Source: Macrosoma leucophasiata
Lineage: Eukaryota > Arthropoda > Insecta > Lepidoptera > Hedylidae
NCBI GenBank assembly: GCA_036365455.1
Contig: JAWQUS010000011.1
Coordinates: 3,306,001 to 3,370,000, forward strand
DNA: 64,000 nucleotides
Reading direction: 5' to 3'
Below the pieces are notes generated by a model. The model was not told the origin of the DNA, searched no databases, and worked only from the letters and a program-made list of their open reading frames with translations. This document shows, in pieces, positions 20,185 to 32,279 of the stretch. The stretch's first letter is position 1, and each line of letters begins with the position of its first letter. A program made the translations under genes and the position numbers.

Positions 20185-20580
20185 GGTACGATTCCGAATT
20201 CCGCGCGCATCATTGCTGCCGCGTTTCTCTGTTTTCTACTGCATTGCTGCCACGCCTTTGTCGCGTAGCTCGGCAAGTAATCTATACTTAATATTATAAA
20301 GCTGAAGAGTTTGTTTATTTGTTTGTTTGAACGCACTAATCTGAGGAACTACTGGTCCGATTTGAAAAATTTTTCATTGTTAGATAGCCCATTTATCGAG
20401 GAAGGCTCAAGGCTATATAAGAAACCCTAAGACGAATAGGAGAGGCTAGATAACATTGCACCCGCGCGAAGCCGGGGCGGTCCGCTAGTCTCATATAAAC
20501 TTATAGTGAATATATGGAGAACAGTAGTCCTGCGGCAGCACTGAGGCAGCCTGCTGCGTGCAGCTGAGTTCGTTGCCTTG
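20185..20580. mobile_element. piggyBac-like MITE hosting a different Helitron
   Basis: TTAA at 20181-20184 and terminus GGTACGATTCCGAATTCCGC. Body matches 5936-6436 on both sides of its Helitron (CTTTGTCGCGTAGCTCGG / TCATATAAACTTATAG). The right terminus has diverged at CTGAGTTCGTTGCC, so the second TTAA is lost. Confidence 0.65.
20281..20488 (+). mobile_element. Helitron-B nested in the MITE
   Basis: TCTATACTTAATATTATAAA to GGGGCGGTCCGCTAG, 208 bp, between A20280 and T20489. Its interior is unlike Helitron-A at 6058. Confidence 0.7.
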
Positions 20581-21067
20581 GGGTGGCAGTAACGACGTCT
20601 ATTGCTAACAATGCTACCGTTAAGCAACCGGCAACAACAATTTTTTAATTTTATTGAATATTGTAAAGTGGTCGCTATATCCCTTATTATTGTTTATATT
20701 TTATTGGATTTTGCAATGACACATGCGAATGACAAAGTGCATATATAATATATATGTTATACTCGTATTAATCATTATAATTTCACCTATACGTCTGATA
20801 TGCCGCAATTAGTTTTTTTTTTTTTTAACTGAATTCTCACTTTTCATAGTAATCATTATTATAATCTCTCGCACCTTATAAATGATATCACTATGCTGTG
20901 ATGAATGATCAGACAATCTTTGCCTTGAGTTCTCCTTTTTTTGTATTTTAATTTTGGTTTCAATATAATTATTCTGCTGTAGCAATCACTTTCTTAATTG
21001 ATACGAAGATGGATCCAAAAGGTCCAGACAACTCAAACTTCACTTTATTAACGACGGTGGTACTTTC
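20581..21067. other. Unassigned AT-rich stretch
   Basis: No frame or repeat recognised. Confidence 0.35.
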
Positions 21068-21348
21068 ACTAGTGGTAGAGTTCCAGTGTAGAAGCTCCAG
21101 GATGTAGGCACCACCGCATTACCTAATCTATCTGCAGCCAAATGGTAGAGCTCGGCACTATCATGTTCCGATTAGATGGTAATGTATGGCCCCGTAATAA
21201 CTATCACAGAGACATAACGACTAAGGTCTCAGGGGTGGCAACACATCTGCATTTTGACCTCAGGTATTTGTGTAAGTGTCTGTGGGCTGCAGTCATCACT
21301 TAACATCATTGTGAACTGCATGCTTTTTTCCTTCTTCATACCCAAAAA
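21068..21348 (+). mobile_element. SINE-A, older subfamily, full length
   Basis: Diagnostic GGCCCCGTAATAACTATCAC and GAGACATAAC in place of TTTCCGGCACAGAGGCAT. Confidence 0.75.
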
Positions 21349-21689
21349 ACGTGCTTGGCACCTCAACCTTTTTGTCAACCCAAAGCCTAACAACAGTCAA
21401 TATCCAACATAATGAACAGGCATGGGACAGGCAGCCGTAACAGGTCTGCGTACTGTGGCACACACTTAATTAAACTGTTTATACTGAACATGTTCGATTG
21501 ACACCCAAAACCAATATTCACTTGCTCTGTCTGTACATCACAATGATATGGGATTGCATTTAGTAACGACCATGTAATCTGTTAGAGTGCTTGTGTCTAG
21601 GGTATGACAAAGCGCTTTGATTCAGTTTAAATGCTACTCAAAAGCAAATACTTTTTGAAGATTCTTGGCATAGAGCGTGCGTGTCAAAC

Positions 21690-21870
21690 ATATCTGTCAG
21701 TGCAAACCTGTCGCACTGCCGTTGACGATCCGACAATCCAATTGGTCCGTATCAACCGGAACAAATATTTTTATGGCCTTCAAATATTTGTTTCAGATCT
21801 GGGTGTTTGTGTATGTGTTGTGTGTTTAAAACGGCACCCACGACAGAGAGAGTATACTGAGTGTGTGGCT
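21690..21870 (+). mobile_element. SINE-T2, 3' part
   Basis: AACAAATATTTTTATGGCCT, TCTGGGTGTTTGTGTATGTG and ACGGCACCCACGACAGAG match the complement of 40398-40606. Confidence 0.6.
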
Positions 21871-22671
21871 GTGACTACAAGCGTATTTTGTTTATTATTA
21901 TATCTCTCGTCAGCACGCTGTCCAATTTGAATAATAGGTTGTAAAATACTTCTTAATAGGTTGCCCAAATAAAGCTCCTATCCAAAATTCCCACGATTCA
22001 AAAGTGAAGTAAGATCGTAGCGACTTTTTGAATTTTTTTATGGTTCACTGCCAGCGCGTCCTTATATACAAATTTTAGATTTGGCGGAGGATCCAGGGTG
22101 CAAGATATATCACATATTAATAACCCACAATCAAGTGTGTAACAAACTCCCGAGAAATGGATACGGATACTGAAAAACGTAACAAAAGGCCAAATGCCAA
22201 TAAAGCTTTTGTCTTCGACAAATAAAAGTATTGTTTTGTCTAAAAGTTAGCTATTCAGGCACAACACAACGGGGCTGTGAAGTTTTATAAAGATTCGCTT
22301 GTGGATAAGTAACAATAACTCAAAAGATCGAAGTTGGTTTTGTTTACGCTTCGTTTCCTCACTTTCTTAAGTTCTGTGAATAGTTTTATTCATTTACTCG
22401 TGTCTAGTCTGACTTTATATTTTTTTTAAGTGTAAATTTATTTAGCGGCTCTCTGCCTTGCGGCTTCATTGGTGGTGGTGGTAGTGGTGACAGTAGTGGT
22501 GATTGTGACGGTGATGGTGGTGGTCAAAAATACACTACGTCAATATTCAAGTTTTCACATCTGCCGGTACTCCCTGAGTGCAACGCGTTGTTTTTTTTTT
22601 TATTCATTGGCAGTTTATTAATGATATAACATACGGAACCTTTGTATGTTATGCAAAGTCAGGTTATATAA
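21871..22671. other. Unassigned, with a (GGT)n-like patch
   Basis: 22470-22525 is an imperfect GGTGGTGGTAGTGGTGAC-type simple repeat. Nothing else stands out. Confidence 0.4.
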
Positions 22672-22953
22672 ATGTATGTAAAGAAGGTGGCAAACAAGCA
22701 TGCAGTCACATTGATGTTAAGTGATGACTGTAGCCTATAGACACCGACATAAAGATCAGAGATCAAATTGCAGATGCGTTGCCACCCCTGAGACCTCTGT
22801 TGTTATGTCTCTGTGATAAGTTATTACGGGGCCATACATTACCATCTAACTGGAACACGATAGTGCTGAACACTACTATTTGGCGGCAGATAAATTAGGT
22901 AATGCGGTGGTGACTACGCCCTCGAGCGCCCATACTGGAACTTTACCACCTGT
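22672..22953 (-). mobile_element. SINE-A, older subfamily, full length
   Basis: GTGATAAGTTATTACGGGGC variant, head ending ACTTTACCACCTGT. Confidence 0.7.
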
Positions 22954-23071
22954 AAAACTTTTTATTAGTCCTCGTGTGCGTGTGATAGACATTACAGTAA
23001 ATTTGCTTGTAAGATTCTGGATTGATTACATTATTATTTTTTTGGTACTCCTCCTCCTCGAGTCGATTTCC

Positions 23072-23513
23072 TCATTTCTGAGGGTCGTGAACCCCTCGTT
23101 GGGAAGACAGTTTCAAATTCACGATTTCCTTCCACTTTTTTCTGTCCTTTGCTTTGTGGAGAGCGTCATGCAGCTTGGTATCGAGAGTTGCACGGACCTG
23201 GTCAGACCATCTGATTGGTGAACGACCTCTCGGCCGTTTCCCGTCCACCTTCCCGGTCACCATGAGCTGCTCCAGATTGTTTCCGTCTTTGCGTGCAATG
23301 TGACCAAAGAACTCCAGGATTCTTTTCAGGCAGGTGGTAGAAAGCCGTTCGTGGATATTGAGTTCACGAAGGATGGACTGGTTCGTGCGAAAGGCAGTCC
23401 ACGGAATGTGTAGCATCTTTCGCCAACACCACATTTCGAAAGCGTCAATGCGGTTTCTGTCAGCTTTTTTCAGCGTCCACGTCTCCGAGCCATAACTGGT
23501 AGGGTTTTTGGTA
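23072..23513 (-). pseudogene. RTE-like LINE ORF2 C-terminal region
   Basis: An uninterrupted minus-strand frame of ~145 codons reads YGSETWTLKKADRNRIDAFE, then MWCWRKMLHIPWTAFRTNQS, FGHIARKDGNNLEQ and GKRPRGRSPIRWSDQV. This is the post-RT domain of RTE-type ORF2 (YGSETW ... A-F-E-M-W-C-W-R ... F-G-H-I-A-R-x-D ... R-G-R-S-P-x-R-W-x-D-Q). It lies C-terminal to the YADD box, so the copy lacks endonuclease and catalytic RT. The upstream side is cut exactly by Helitron-C at 23514. Of the RTE pieces here it is the least decayed. Confidence 0.8.
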
Positions 23514-23777
23514 CTAGCTGACCCGACAAACTTCGTATTGCCCAAGAATGAAAAAATGTGTCAAAGGTTTGGTAGATGCGAACTATTTGTATAGGAAAAT
23601 AAAATTGTGGTTTTTACTGTTTCCCTTCAATTTCTTCATATTTTCTTACCTTATAAGGTAAGAAAATATGGACCTTACCTTCCCTATTCAAAACCAAAAT
23701 TAGCCAAATCGGTCCAGCCGTTCTCGAGTATTAGCGAGACTAACGAACAGCAATTAATTTTTATATATGTATATAGA
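23514..23777 (-). mobile_element. Helitron-C with internal small duplication
   Basis: CTAG at 23514-23517 and GA at 23776-23777 on the plus strand. A local inverted piece ACCTTATAAGGTAAG lies near 23648. It abuts the LINE fragment to its left. Confidence 0.65.
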
Positions 23778-24095
23778 AACATATGTCACTGACGATGTTA
23801 CGTAAGTCACTGACCCAAACAAGATCGTGTAACGTAGGTACATATGAATTTTAAATACGAAGATCATGAAAAGAACTTCCGAAACTTAAAAGAAAATGCA
23901 AAACATCACATAAAACAATTTTTGAAATCTCTAATATATTTTAATAATTATTCTAATTATTTTATAACTTTATAACAACAATTTTGAAGATTTTGAAGTA
24001 GTTTATCATTCACTCCACCTTATCCAAAAAATATATGTAAAAAAACTCTTCTCAATTGTTGGGATCCCTCTCCAATTTTCACTTATTCGTAAATT
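23778..24095. other. Unassigned stretch
   Basis: AT-rich, no feature. Confidence 0.35.
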
Positions 24096-24241
24096 ATCGG
24101 CCAAATACTCAAACGTCACTTAAATCTAAGTGGGACTTAAAAGTCTTCTGTCTTTAATTATACAAGTGCACGTTCAAACGAAAGAGATAGCGCACATTTG
24201 AAGGCTGCTTAAAATTGAGTGACGTTTGAGTATTCGGCCAT
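24096..24241. mobile_element. Small foldback MITE with TA flanks
   Basis: TCGGCCAAATACTCAAACGT pairs with ACGTTTGAGTATTCGGCCA. TA at both ends suggests a Tc1/mariner-type target, inferred. Confidence 0.6.
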
Positions 24242-24248
24242 ATGAAAA

Positions 24249-24422
24249 TCTTAATAATATAAACGTCGTTTGTTCTCAATGGACTCCTAAACCACTTAAC
24301 CAATTATAATAAAATTCGCACACCATGTGCAGTTCGATCCAACTTGAGAGATAGGATAGCTTACATTACGCTATGACTAATAGGAGCAGAGCAGCGCGGG
24401 CGAAGCCGGGGCGGGCCGCTAG
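24249..24422 (+). mobile_element. Helitron-B, short variant
   Basis: Starts TCTTAATAATATAAACG and ends GGGGCGGGCCGCTAG before T. Same family as 45216-45411 (-). Confidence 0.7.
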
Positions 24423-24677
24423 TCAATTATATAAAATTATGATGGTTTGAATACCCTTAAAACTTATTCTCACAATACAACCAAAATGTGACGGGTGGAG
24501 GGAATAGCTAATGGGTTTTTAAAGACCCACTAATTGCCCAACGAGCCACACCTGTCGATGGTGAAAAATTAAAAATTACCTTCATTGCATCTTTCATTTC
24601 AACGTTTACGTTGGTAATATCTAAAGTTATGCCGAATTTCTACGGTAGATTGTATTTGCATATGTTTATGTCCTGTC

Positions 24678-24845
24678 CGCGGCTGTTGTAGATCGTGAGC
24701 GATATACTCGGTTAAGCGATACGGGCGCGGTCGGGTGTGTGATGGTTGATCGCTAGTGGCAAATTAAAATGCGCGTTTCCGTGCTTCGGAGGGCACGTTA
24801 AGCCGTCGATCCCGGTTGCTATCGATAGAAAGCAGTCGTTAAACC
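24678..24845 (+). mobile_element. 5S-headed SINE, 5' half
   Basis: Head with TTGTAGATCGTGAGCGAT and TGATGGTTGATCGC, ends at GCAGTCGTTAAACC where a SINE-T1 end begins. Confidence 0.65.
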
Positions 24846-24848
24846 TTT

Positions 24849-24906
24849 GAATGCATGCATTTACCTCTGCCTACTCCTTCGAGGATTACAGGCGTGAAGT
24901 TGCGTA
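24849..24906 (+). mobile_element. SINE-T1 3' end
   Basis: ATTTACCTCTGCCTACTCCT and GGCGTGAAGTTGCG. Confidence 0.5.
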
Positions 24907-25727
24907 ATCTTTTTTATAAATTTCACTATGTATGTACTAAAAATTAGTTATTAGCAAAATAATTGTAATATACTACGAGTACTAGCGATATTTTATGTAG
25001 TTCCAATATTTGATATTCCCAAAACGCTGTCGAAGAGGCACGTTCCCCGTGGTCACAAGATACTGGGACGATTTCGATTCTCTGCAATTCACTCATTAAA
25101 ATTAACGAGTCTTATTCTAGAGAATACTCCTATGTCGTTTGCTTTTCTGAGAAATTTTATATCTCATCTCACTGGCTTAGAACGGCTACACAGGACCCTT
25201 AAATCAGACGCGATATCGGGGCATGCCATGTCCTATGCTGGATCTTCAAGTCGAAAACAAAGTATAATAAGATTTTAAGTGTATAAAAACAACTATTACT
25301 AAACACATTGTTAACACCTTAAAACAGTTCAATAATACATGATATATCATCACCTACTTAAACACCTCAACTCAAAATACATACCTAATCCCAATGAGCT
25401 TATAAATACATCATTGCCTAATCCACTCTAACTCACCTTTCATCTTGATATTGACATAAGTCGCCCGTAAACCGTAGCGAGGACTTCTGTCAAGTTATCA
25501 TCAACAATACTCCTATTGTTTAAATATACAAAGGAGGTGAAAAAAAAACCGACTATTACAAGTAACAAGTAACTTTTTTTTATTTATTCTTCAAAACTAG
25601 CCTGGATTTTTGAAATCAAATTATTTCTCGTGCATTTTTGAGTCACTGTTTTACATACATGCATCATTTCTACTCAATCAGTCCAGGACTTTCGAAGCAA
25701 TATTTTTGTGACTGTTTTTTTGGGACT
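24907..25727. other. Unassigned stretch
   Basis: No open frame or repeat of note. Confidence 0.35.
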
Positions 25728-25978
25728 GTGAGCTCGAGGGCGTAGGCACCACTGCATTACCTAATTTATCTGCCGCTAAATGGTAGTGTTCAGCACTACC
25801 GTGTTCCGGTTAGATGGTAATGTATGGCCCCGTAATAACTGTCACTGAGACATAACATCTAAGGTCTCAGGGGTGGCACCGCATTTGCATTTTGACCTCT
25901 GGTCTATAGGCTGCAGTTATCACTTAACATCAATGTGAACTGCGTGCTTGTTTGCCAACTTTGTAACATAAAAAAAGA
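25728..25978 (+). mobile_element. SINE-A, older subfamily, head clipped
   Basis: Starts within the head at GAGCTCGAGGGCGTAGGC. Confidence 0.7.
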
Positions 25979-26326
25979 CAAGCGGATAAATAGATACACA
26001 GATATTATGTGTGGGTGAGTGATAATGTACGGGTTTTGAGGTGCGGAACCCTAAAAACAAGATACTTCTTAATTTTAATGACTGCATTGCAGAGGACTGT
26101 TAACGCTCCATTATCTACGATGCTCGGTGAATAACAAAGTAACTAAGCTGGGAGAGAGACGTAGTTCATACTTATTGAATTAGTCCCCGATCTTAGTGTA
26201 AAAGAAGGAAGCTGTTTTTTATGTTATGTAGTGAAAATATACATGTAGGATAGTAAAACAAGTTGAAGAATAATAAATTAAAAAAAGTTACTTGTAATAA
26301 TCATAAAAATAAAGTTCACATTTATA

Positions 26327-26636
26327 CGTAACTTCACGCCTGTAATCCCCGAAGGGGTAGGCAGAGGTAAATGCATGCATTGAAGCATACATGCAAACAC
26401 CCACGATTCGCCGGTTACGTTTTGACCCATGTAACAGGTGGCGAGCCTGTTGCCATCTCCGGGCACATTACCAAACTCCGAAGTACTGGGAAACTTCCAG
26501 AAAATGGAAAAATCCCAATAAAACCAGAGATTAAGTATTTTAAAACGTTATCTCTGATAGTCCCCGACCCGGGAATCGAACCCAGGACCTCCAGCGTAGT
26601 AGTAGTGGCCTGCTACCACTAGGCTACTGGGGCAGT
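26327..26636 (-). mobile_element. SINE-T1, full length reference copy
   Basis: Minus strand: TAGCCTAGTGGTAGCAGGCC (A box), GGTTCGATTCCCGGGTCG (B box) 40-50 bp later, then TTATTGGGATTTTTCC, CCGGAGATGGCAACAGGC and a TACGTAT-ended tail. Internal RNA polymerase III boxes fit a tRNA-derived SINE. Confidence 0.8.
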
Positions 26637-26770
26637 TCACATTTATGTTATGTAATACTGTAAAAAAAATAAACCGAGCGCATTTTTATACACTTAAAAT
26701 CTTATATTACTTTGTTTTCGACTTGAAGATCGAGCATAGGACTTACATACATCAAGAACTCATTTTTTAC

Positions 26771-27018
26771 AGGTGGTAGAGCTCCAGTGATGGAGCTCGC
26801 GGGCGTAGGCACCACCGCATTACCTGATTTTCAGCACTGTCGTGTTCCGGTCAGGTGGTAATTTCCGGCACAGAGGCATAACACCTTAGGCCTCAGGAGT
26901 GGTAACGCATTTGCATTTTGACCTTGGTCTTTGTGTGGGTGTCTATAGGCTGCAGTCATCACTTAACATCAATGTGAACTGCATGCTTGTTTGCCACTTC
27001 AATCACATAAAAAAAAAC
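26771..27018 (+). mobile_element. SINE-A with internal deletion
   Basis: Head intact; ~36 bp missing between ATTACCTGATTT and CAGCACTGTCGTG, and another gap after GGTGGTAAT. Confidence 0.7.
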
Positions 27019-27424
27019 CTGACAAGAAGACAATAAACAATAACAATAGAAACTTTACCTATTTCTGTAATATTACCTTACTTCATTGAATTATATTCAG
27101 TTTGCACCAATTCTATTACTATTCAGTACACAGACGTTAGTAACTCGGCCGTATTTGATATAATTATATTAACAGATAGAGAAGGCAACATGGAAATCAC
27201 ATTACAATGACTTGTTAAACTATTGGTATGTTACGGGAACACCCAGCGACTAATTCCATTAGTAGGTACCTACGGCACGATTTAGGCAAGGTACTATTGG
27301 GTTTTTTTTTTAGTACTTGCCTTTAACTACTACTTCACCCGCGTGGGATTCGTAATGTACGAACTTTTACGGCCTATAATTCATCTTCACAGATAATTCT
27401 TAAAATATTTATTAATACATCGCT

Positions 27425-27551
27425 TCTTTACAAGAATAATGTGACATTTCATCTAAATCGTTCTTTATGAAATGCAACATTATTCTTACAAGAATAACGT
27501 GACATTTCATCTAAATCGTTCTATATGAAATGTCACATTATTCTTGTAAAG
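27425..27551. repeat. Two tandem hairpins
   Basis: Hairpin 1 and hairpin 2 each have a ~24-bp stem (ACAAGAATAATGTGACATTT and complement) and a ~14-nt loop CTAAATCGTTCT(T/A)T. The second stem is nearly perfect; the first has a few mismatches. Confidence 0.75.
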
Positions 27552-28697
27552 AGGCGACATGTATATTACAAATCTGAAACAGACATTTCATTATTTACAC
27601 TTATAAGTACAATATTATAAAAATCGTGATTTATTATTTCATACTTACCTTCCTTAACCTTGAAATAGGGGATTTCAGCCCCTCAGGGATTGATATTCAA
27701 CTTTATCTAAGCTATTTAAAAAATCAGTTAAGGGTTTTAGATTTTTCTTATAAACTTTCATCCACTATTTAAGGATGACCCTTTAAAGGATTGATTTTTT
27801 AATTAAAACAAGCCGGTTTGATCACGGGTTTTTAACTAATTTCATATTTATCCCTGTGCAATTAAAGTGGGTTGTCACACATCGCAGGACTAACCAGTTC
27901 GGCATAATATAATTTAATGCTCATTTATAAAATACACTTTTCAAATTCGTTAACCAATAACATCTAAATTCTAAATCATTTTCATTGCTGTTCAACATTC
28001 AACATTTAAATAAAAATAAACAAATCTCAAGAGAAAGCAAAAAGGTAATTCGAATAAATAATCGTACCTTCGTCTTTGCAGGTTATCATATCGATTAAAA
28101 TCGTTATCGTAATTGGCAACGCAGATCTAAATCACAGGCTAATTAGCTGACAGAGTGTGCACAAATTAACTGCGGCATAAATTGAGCAAGCCCGCGGCAT
28201 TCCCAGATTTACTCGGCGATACCATTATTTTAAAGGCCCTTTTACATTAAGTATCATATTTTGAAGCAAGATGCAATCCAAAAATGATGATAATAAAACA
28301 GACGAATACAGTTTTGTGTAACAGGTACCTAATATTATAAATATTTAAAATTTAGGAGGAGAACTCTTCCATCAGAAGAGTCAGTCAAACAAACAATGAC
28401 GTTTAAACCATTCCAACAGGATAGTAAATACAACGAAGCGGTATGCGCATGCGCAGTAGCATCTCGCCATAGAACTATTGCCACGTCAGTCTAAGTGAAA
28501 CATTTATTTAATCAAATTTCGTACATAAACAAACATGTCTTGCAATTGTCTATAAAAAAATATATCTATGTTCAAAGTTATCATCAATTCAAAAAAACTA
28601 AGCAAAAGGACAAGTTCCACGTTGGGCCCGCACCTTGTACATTATATCAAAAAATAGAGAAAAATACGTAGAATCATGGAAAAATACACAAAAAATA
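27552..28697. other. Unassigned kilobase
   Basis: No gene-like frame or repeat recognised. Confidence 0.35.
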
Positions 28698-28868
28698 ATT
28701 GTAGAAATTAAACTTGCGGATTTTCTCGCGTATACAACACTCCCAAACTTCTTCATACACCCGACATTTCGGTCGCTTTCCAGCTACCGTGGTCACGGGT
28801 TGACTAATTCGTTACTAAACAAGTTTAATTTCTACAATATACGAAGCTCGCGAAAACCTACGAAAACG
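28698..28868. mobile_element. Foldback MITE (family G)
   Basis: As 2911-3097 but with the second inner arm shortened (TTACTAAACAAGTTTAATTT). Confidence 0.6.
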
Positions 28869-29220
28869 TCACAAAAAATAATTTTAATAGTTTTTTGTCG
28901 GAAATATTTATTTTATGTATTTTTTGTATGACAACAATATGTCACCATATTGCTAATAAAACATTTTTGTTTTTTGAAATATACTAACGACAATTAATTG
29001 AAGGTATAATACCTAAACCATTTGAATAGCTGAAAATGTACACCTTGTACCTACAGCGTACGGGCCCAAGGTCCAAACATTTTGGAACGTCTCCTTTCTT
29101 CCGTTTAATTGACCAAATAAATGTGTTCGAAACTAAAATTGAGTGAAGAAGCATAAAATACTAAATAATTTTCAACTTTAATATAAAAAATATGTCTATG
29201 AGTTCCTTCGTTCATGGCTA

Positions 29221-29273
29221 TCTGGCAAACAGTTGTAAACAGGTTACTTACCTGTTTACAACTGTTTGCCAGA
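29221..29273. repeat. Perfect 24-bp inverted repeat, 5-nt loop
   Basis: TCTGGCAAACAGTTGTAAAC+AGGT, loop TACTT, exact complement to 29273. Not part of any repeat family I recognise here. Confidence 0.8.
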
Positions 29274-29331
29274 ATTAAGGTGACTACATCGATCTGTTTA
29301 CACAAACGCAGTTACTGCTGAACTGTTATAC

Positions 29332-29589
29332 TGATGGTAGAGCTCCAGTGACGGAGCTCGCGGGCGTAGGCACCACCGCATTACCTAATATACTTGCCGC
29401 TAAATGGTAGTGTTCAGCACTCTCGTGTTCCGGTCAGGTGGTACGGCCCTGCAATTTCCGGCACAGAAGCATAACACCTTAGGTCTTAGGAGTGGTGACG
29501 CATCTGCATTTTGACCTTGGTCTTTGTGTTGGTGTCTAGACATAGGCTGCAGTGAGCTTGTTTGCCACTTCCATCACATAAAAAAAAAC
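29332..29589 (+). mobile_element. SINE-A with deletion near tail
   Basis: Head to GGTGTCTAGACATAGGCTGC; the ATCACTTAACATCAATG block is missing before the tail. Confidence 0.7.
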
Positions 29590-30033
29590 TCAAAAAGTGA
29601 CTTGCAACTTCCAAGTGTGCAGGGACCTCAAGTTAATCCAGTTGATGGCGTTGCTGCATTGACCCCCGATAGCAATTCGATTACACCAATATCGCGTATT
29701 GCGCAATTGACAAACGTACTAATGGATTACGTTGTGTTTATATTGATTTGAAACGTTACTGAGGATGTTGATGGTGCGATGAATTCTGAATAGATTTGCC
29801 TTCAATTAATTGAACAAGAATAAAAGACGGAATAATTCTGAAAATGTTAAACCGTAAAAAACCTTGTAGCCTATTGACATCAATAAGGCATATTATCAAA
29901 CTTCTTAGTTCTCTTCTACCTTCTTCGTTCAAATAATTCCAAACCCGCTTTTTCTCTATCTTAGTGTAAAGTTGTCTAACTTTGTAAAAGATTGCTTATT
30001 TACATTTTTATGCAATACAAACATAGTAAGTCT

Positions 30034-30222
30034 CCGCTCTAACTCAAGCTGTCTCAAGAAAGTGTTTAGAGACCGGTGGACCTTCCCGTTCTGGGTCCGC
30101 TCTAACTCAAGCTGTCTCAAGAAAGTGTTTAGAGACCGGTGGACCTTCCCGTACTAGGTCCGCTCTAACTCAAGCTGTCTCAAGAAAATGGTTATAGACC
30201 GGTGGACCCTCCCCTTCTGGGT
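30034..30222 (+). repeat. 63-bp tandem repeat, three units
   Basis: Units begin at 30034, 30097 and 30160 with CCGCTCTAACTCAAGCTGTC. Units 1 and 2 differ at two positions near the end; unit 3 has more changes. The period is a multiple of 3, so one plus frame runs through two units (repeating SSCLKKVFRDRWTFP) before a stop. Confidence 0.85.
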
Positions 30223-30235
30223 CACTGAGCGAAGA

Positions 30236-30440
30236 TTTTTTTTTTTTTTTTATAAAGAGGCATTCAAGTAAGGCAATATACTCGAGCCTATAAGCATCTA
30301 CATAAAGACTACAGACTTCGGTGTAGATGTGTTGCCACTCCTTAGAACTGAGATTATTATATCTTTATACCGGGAAGTACAGGAACACGATGCTACTGAA
30401 CCTTAAGGTACTTAATGCCTGTGCCCTCGAATTTTATTTG
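30236..30440 (-). mobile_element. SINE-A, ancient copy
   Basis: Poly(T), GATGTGTTGCCACTCCT and GGAACACGATGCTACTGAAC survive; otherwise heavily diverged. Confidence 0.45.
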
Positions 30441-31029
30441 ATCACGTCAATAATTATAATTTTTGTGCTTATCTTCTAATAATAACAATAGGTATATAAA
30501 AAGTCTGAAATATTTATATTTAAAAAATATCTTTTGTAATTCGTTAAAATTATAATCGTAGCATCGTCAAGACTTCCAAAGCTGCAATATGCTACGGACG
30601 CTTAAACTTGTGATTCAAATACAAGTTTAAGTTTACAATATTTATAGTCGGAAAGTTGTTCAAGTGAAGAGTGAATTCTGAAGAATGAACTGCGTCGGTC
30701 GAGTTCTATCATTGAACCCAACTTTCCAATACTTTCTCAAACTTTGAGAACCGTCGAGAATCTTTGATCGTTGTAAATAATTTGTTTTTTTTTTCGGTAA
30801 GTTAATGGAAATTGATTCTTATTTGTTTATTATTTCATATGAAGTAATACTTAAAAATCTTTTTAATTATCTGTAGCGTCCACTACATAAGGTGCCACCT
30901 ATTGGAACACTGAAGAAATATAAAGTCTTATTTTTTAATGTTGTTTCTTAAAAAATCTAATTAAAAAATTCTGTCGTTTGGCCTATTTTTATTTTTAAGT
31001 AAATAAAAATAAGGATAGGCCATTCTCAC

Positions 31030-31166
31030 TATTCTGGAGTAGAAACTTATTCTACAACCGATTCTCAAACCTAGCAAATACACACGAAAAATTTTAGCAT
31101 ATTCGGTCAAGCCGTTTCAGAGGAGTATTGTTACAAACACTATGACACGAGAATTTTATACACTAG
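31030..31166 (-). mobile_element. Helitron-D, diverged
   Basis: Minus strand TATAAAATTCTCGTGTCATA, GAAACGGCTTGACCG, TTTGAGAATCGG match the pair at 60478-60862. Confidence 0.5.
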
Positions 31167-31790
31167 AAAAGTGATGTTAGTACAAAAAAAAATCAATTTA
31201 GAATTTCTTTATTTAGTTATGATAGTTATTTACAAATCATTACTTAAGAGTAGCTTAACTAATGACAATATTGATCTTAGTTTCTAGGTATAAGAATACT
31301 TAATCCTACGACCCTATATAATGCAAATTAATTATACAAATCTACTTTCCCGGATATGATAATTATGTGATATTTACATGTTCTTAATTTATTTGCTAGG
31401 AAACATTAGAAAACCTAGCTTAGTGCTATTGAGCTTAGACTATGACTAGAGAGGGAGATGATGGGTGATATTATGTACAATGAGGGAATTGTTATTATAC
31501 TCGTACTAACAATTGTTGGTGGGGTTGTTTGGGGTAGGAGATGTGTGGGGTGATGATGTCTAAAGACGAGGAGAGGCAAGAGGGGAGGGGGGGTGAGAGG
31601 AGGGGGTTAGGGGCGGGTTGAGGGGGGGGGGGAGCGGAAGGTGTATTTACAAGGAGGATGAGGGGAATGAAACACTGTCGCCTACCTTTATACAATTTAA
31701 TTATCTAATGACTTAGCTTTATTTATTAAATATTATTCTAAACCAATTACAAGTTGGTTTTACATTCATTATGTTTTTTGTATAATTTAA

Positions 31791-32279
31791 TCATGAACTC
31801 GTGTGTGCCCGGTGAGTGTCGGGGAAGTGTTCTGATAGTTCTATAAATTTATGGTGTGGGAACGGGTATTTATAGCGCGCAAGGGATAGGCAGTACTCCG
31901 TGAGGTGTCTATTTTTGCACGTATTTTGAAGTGCCGGATTGCCTTTTCCCTTACTGATACCCAAAAGCGCTCTGTAGAATACAGCGGACGCGTAATGTAT
32001 ACACTTATGTATTGGCAGATTGCCGTATCTAGCGTGAAGACGTTTTATATTTGTTCGCGGGTGAGTCCGGTATATTATGCGTAGTGCTTTATTTTGTATT
32101 GTTTGAAGGTTTTTTATATGTGTATGAGCGGCGTTCTTCCATACCGGACACGCGTACGTTATGGTGGGGCGTATGTATGACTGGTATAGTATACGTTTGT
32201 TATGAGTGGATAGAAGGGATTTTTTATTAAATATTAGTCGTAGGGCACTCATGCCGGTGAGTGCTTTAGACTGTTGCAT
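31791..32279 (-). pseudogene. Jockey-like ORF2, C-terminal part
   Basis: About 160 codons: QQSKALTGMSALRLIF then YQSYIRPTITYACPVWKNA, the RT thumb and post-RT region typical of Jockey-clade proteins (L-Y-x-S-x-I-R-P-x-x-x-Y-A-x-P-V-W). Ends at a stop at 31791. Separated from the preceding RT segment by a one-base frameshift near 32270. Confidence 0.75.

Noticed and set aside
23072..23221. Plus-strand 113-codon ORF overlapping here
   Set aside because: Shadow of the RTE coding frame on the minus strand and of a SINE-A upstream.
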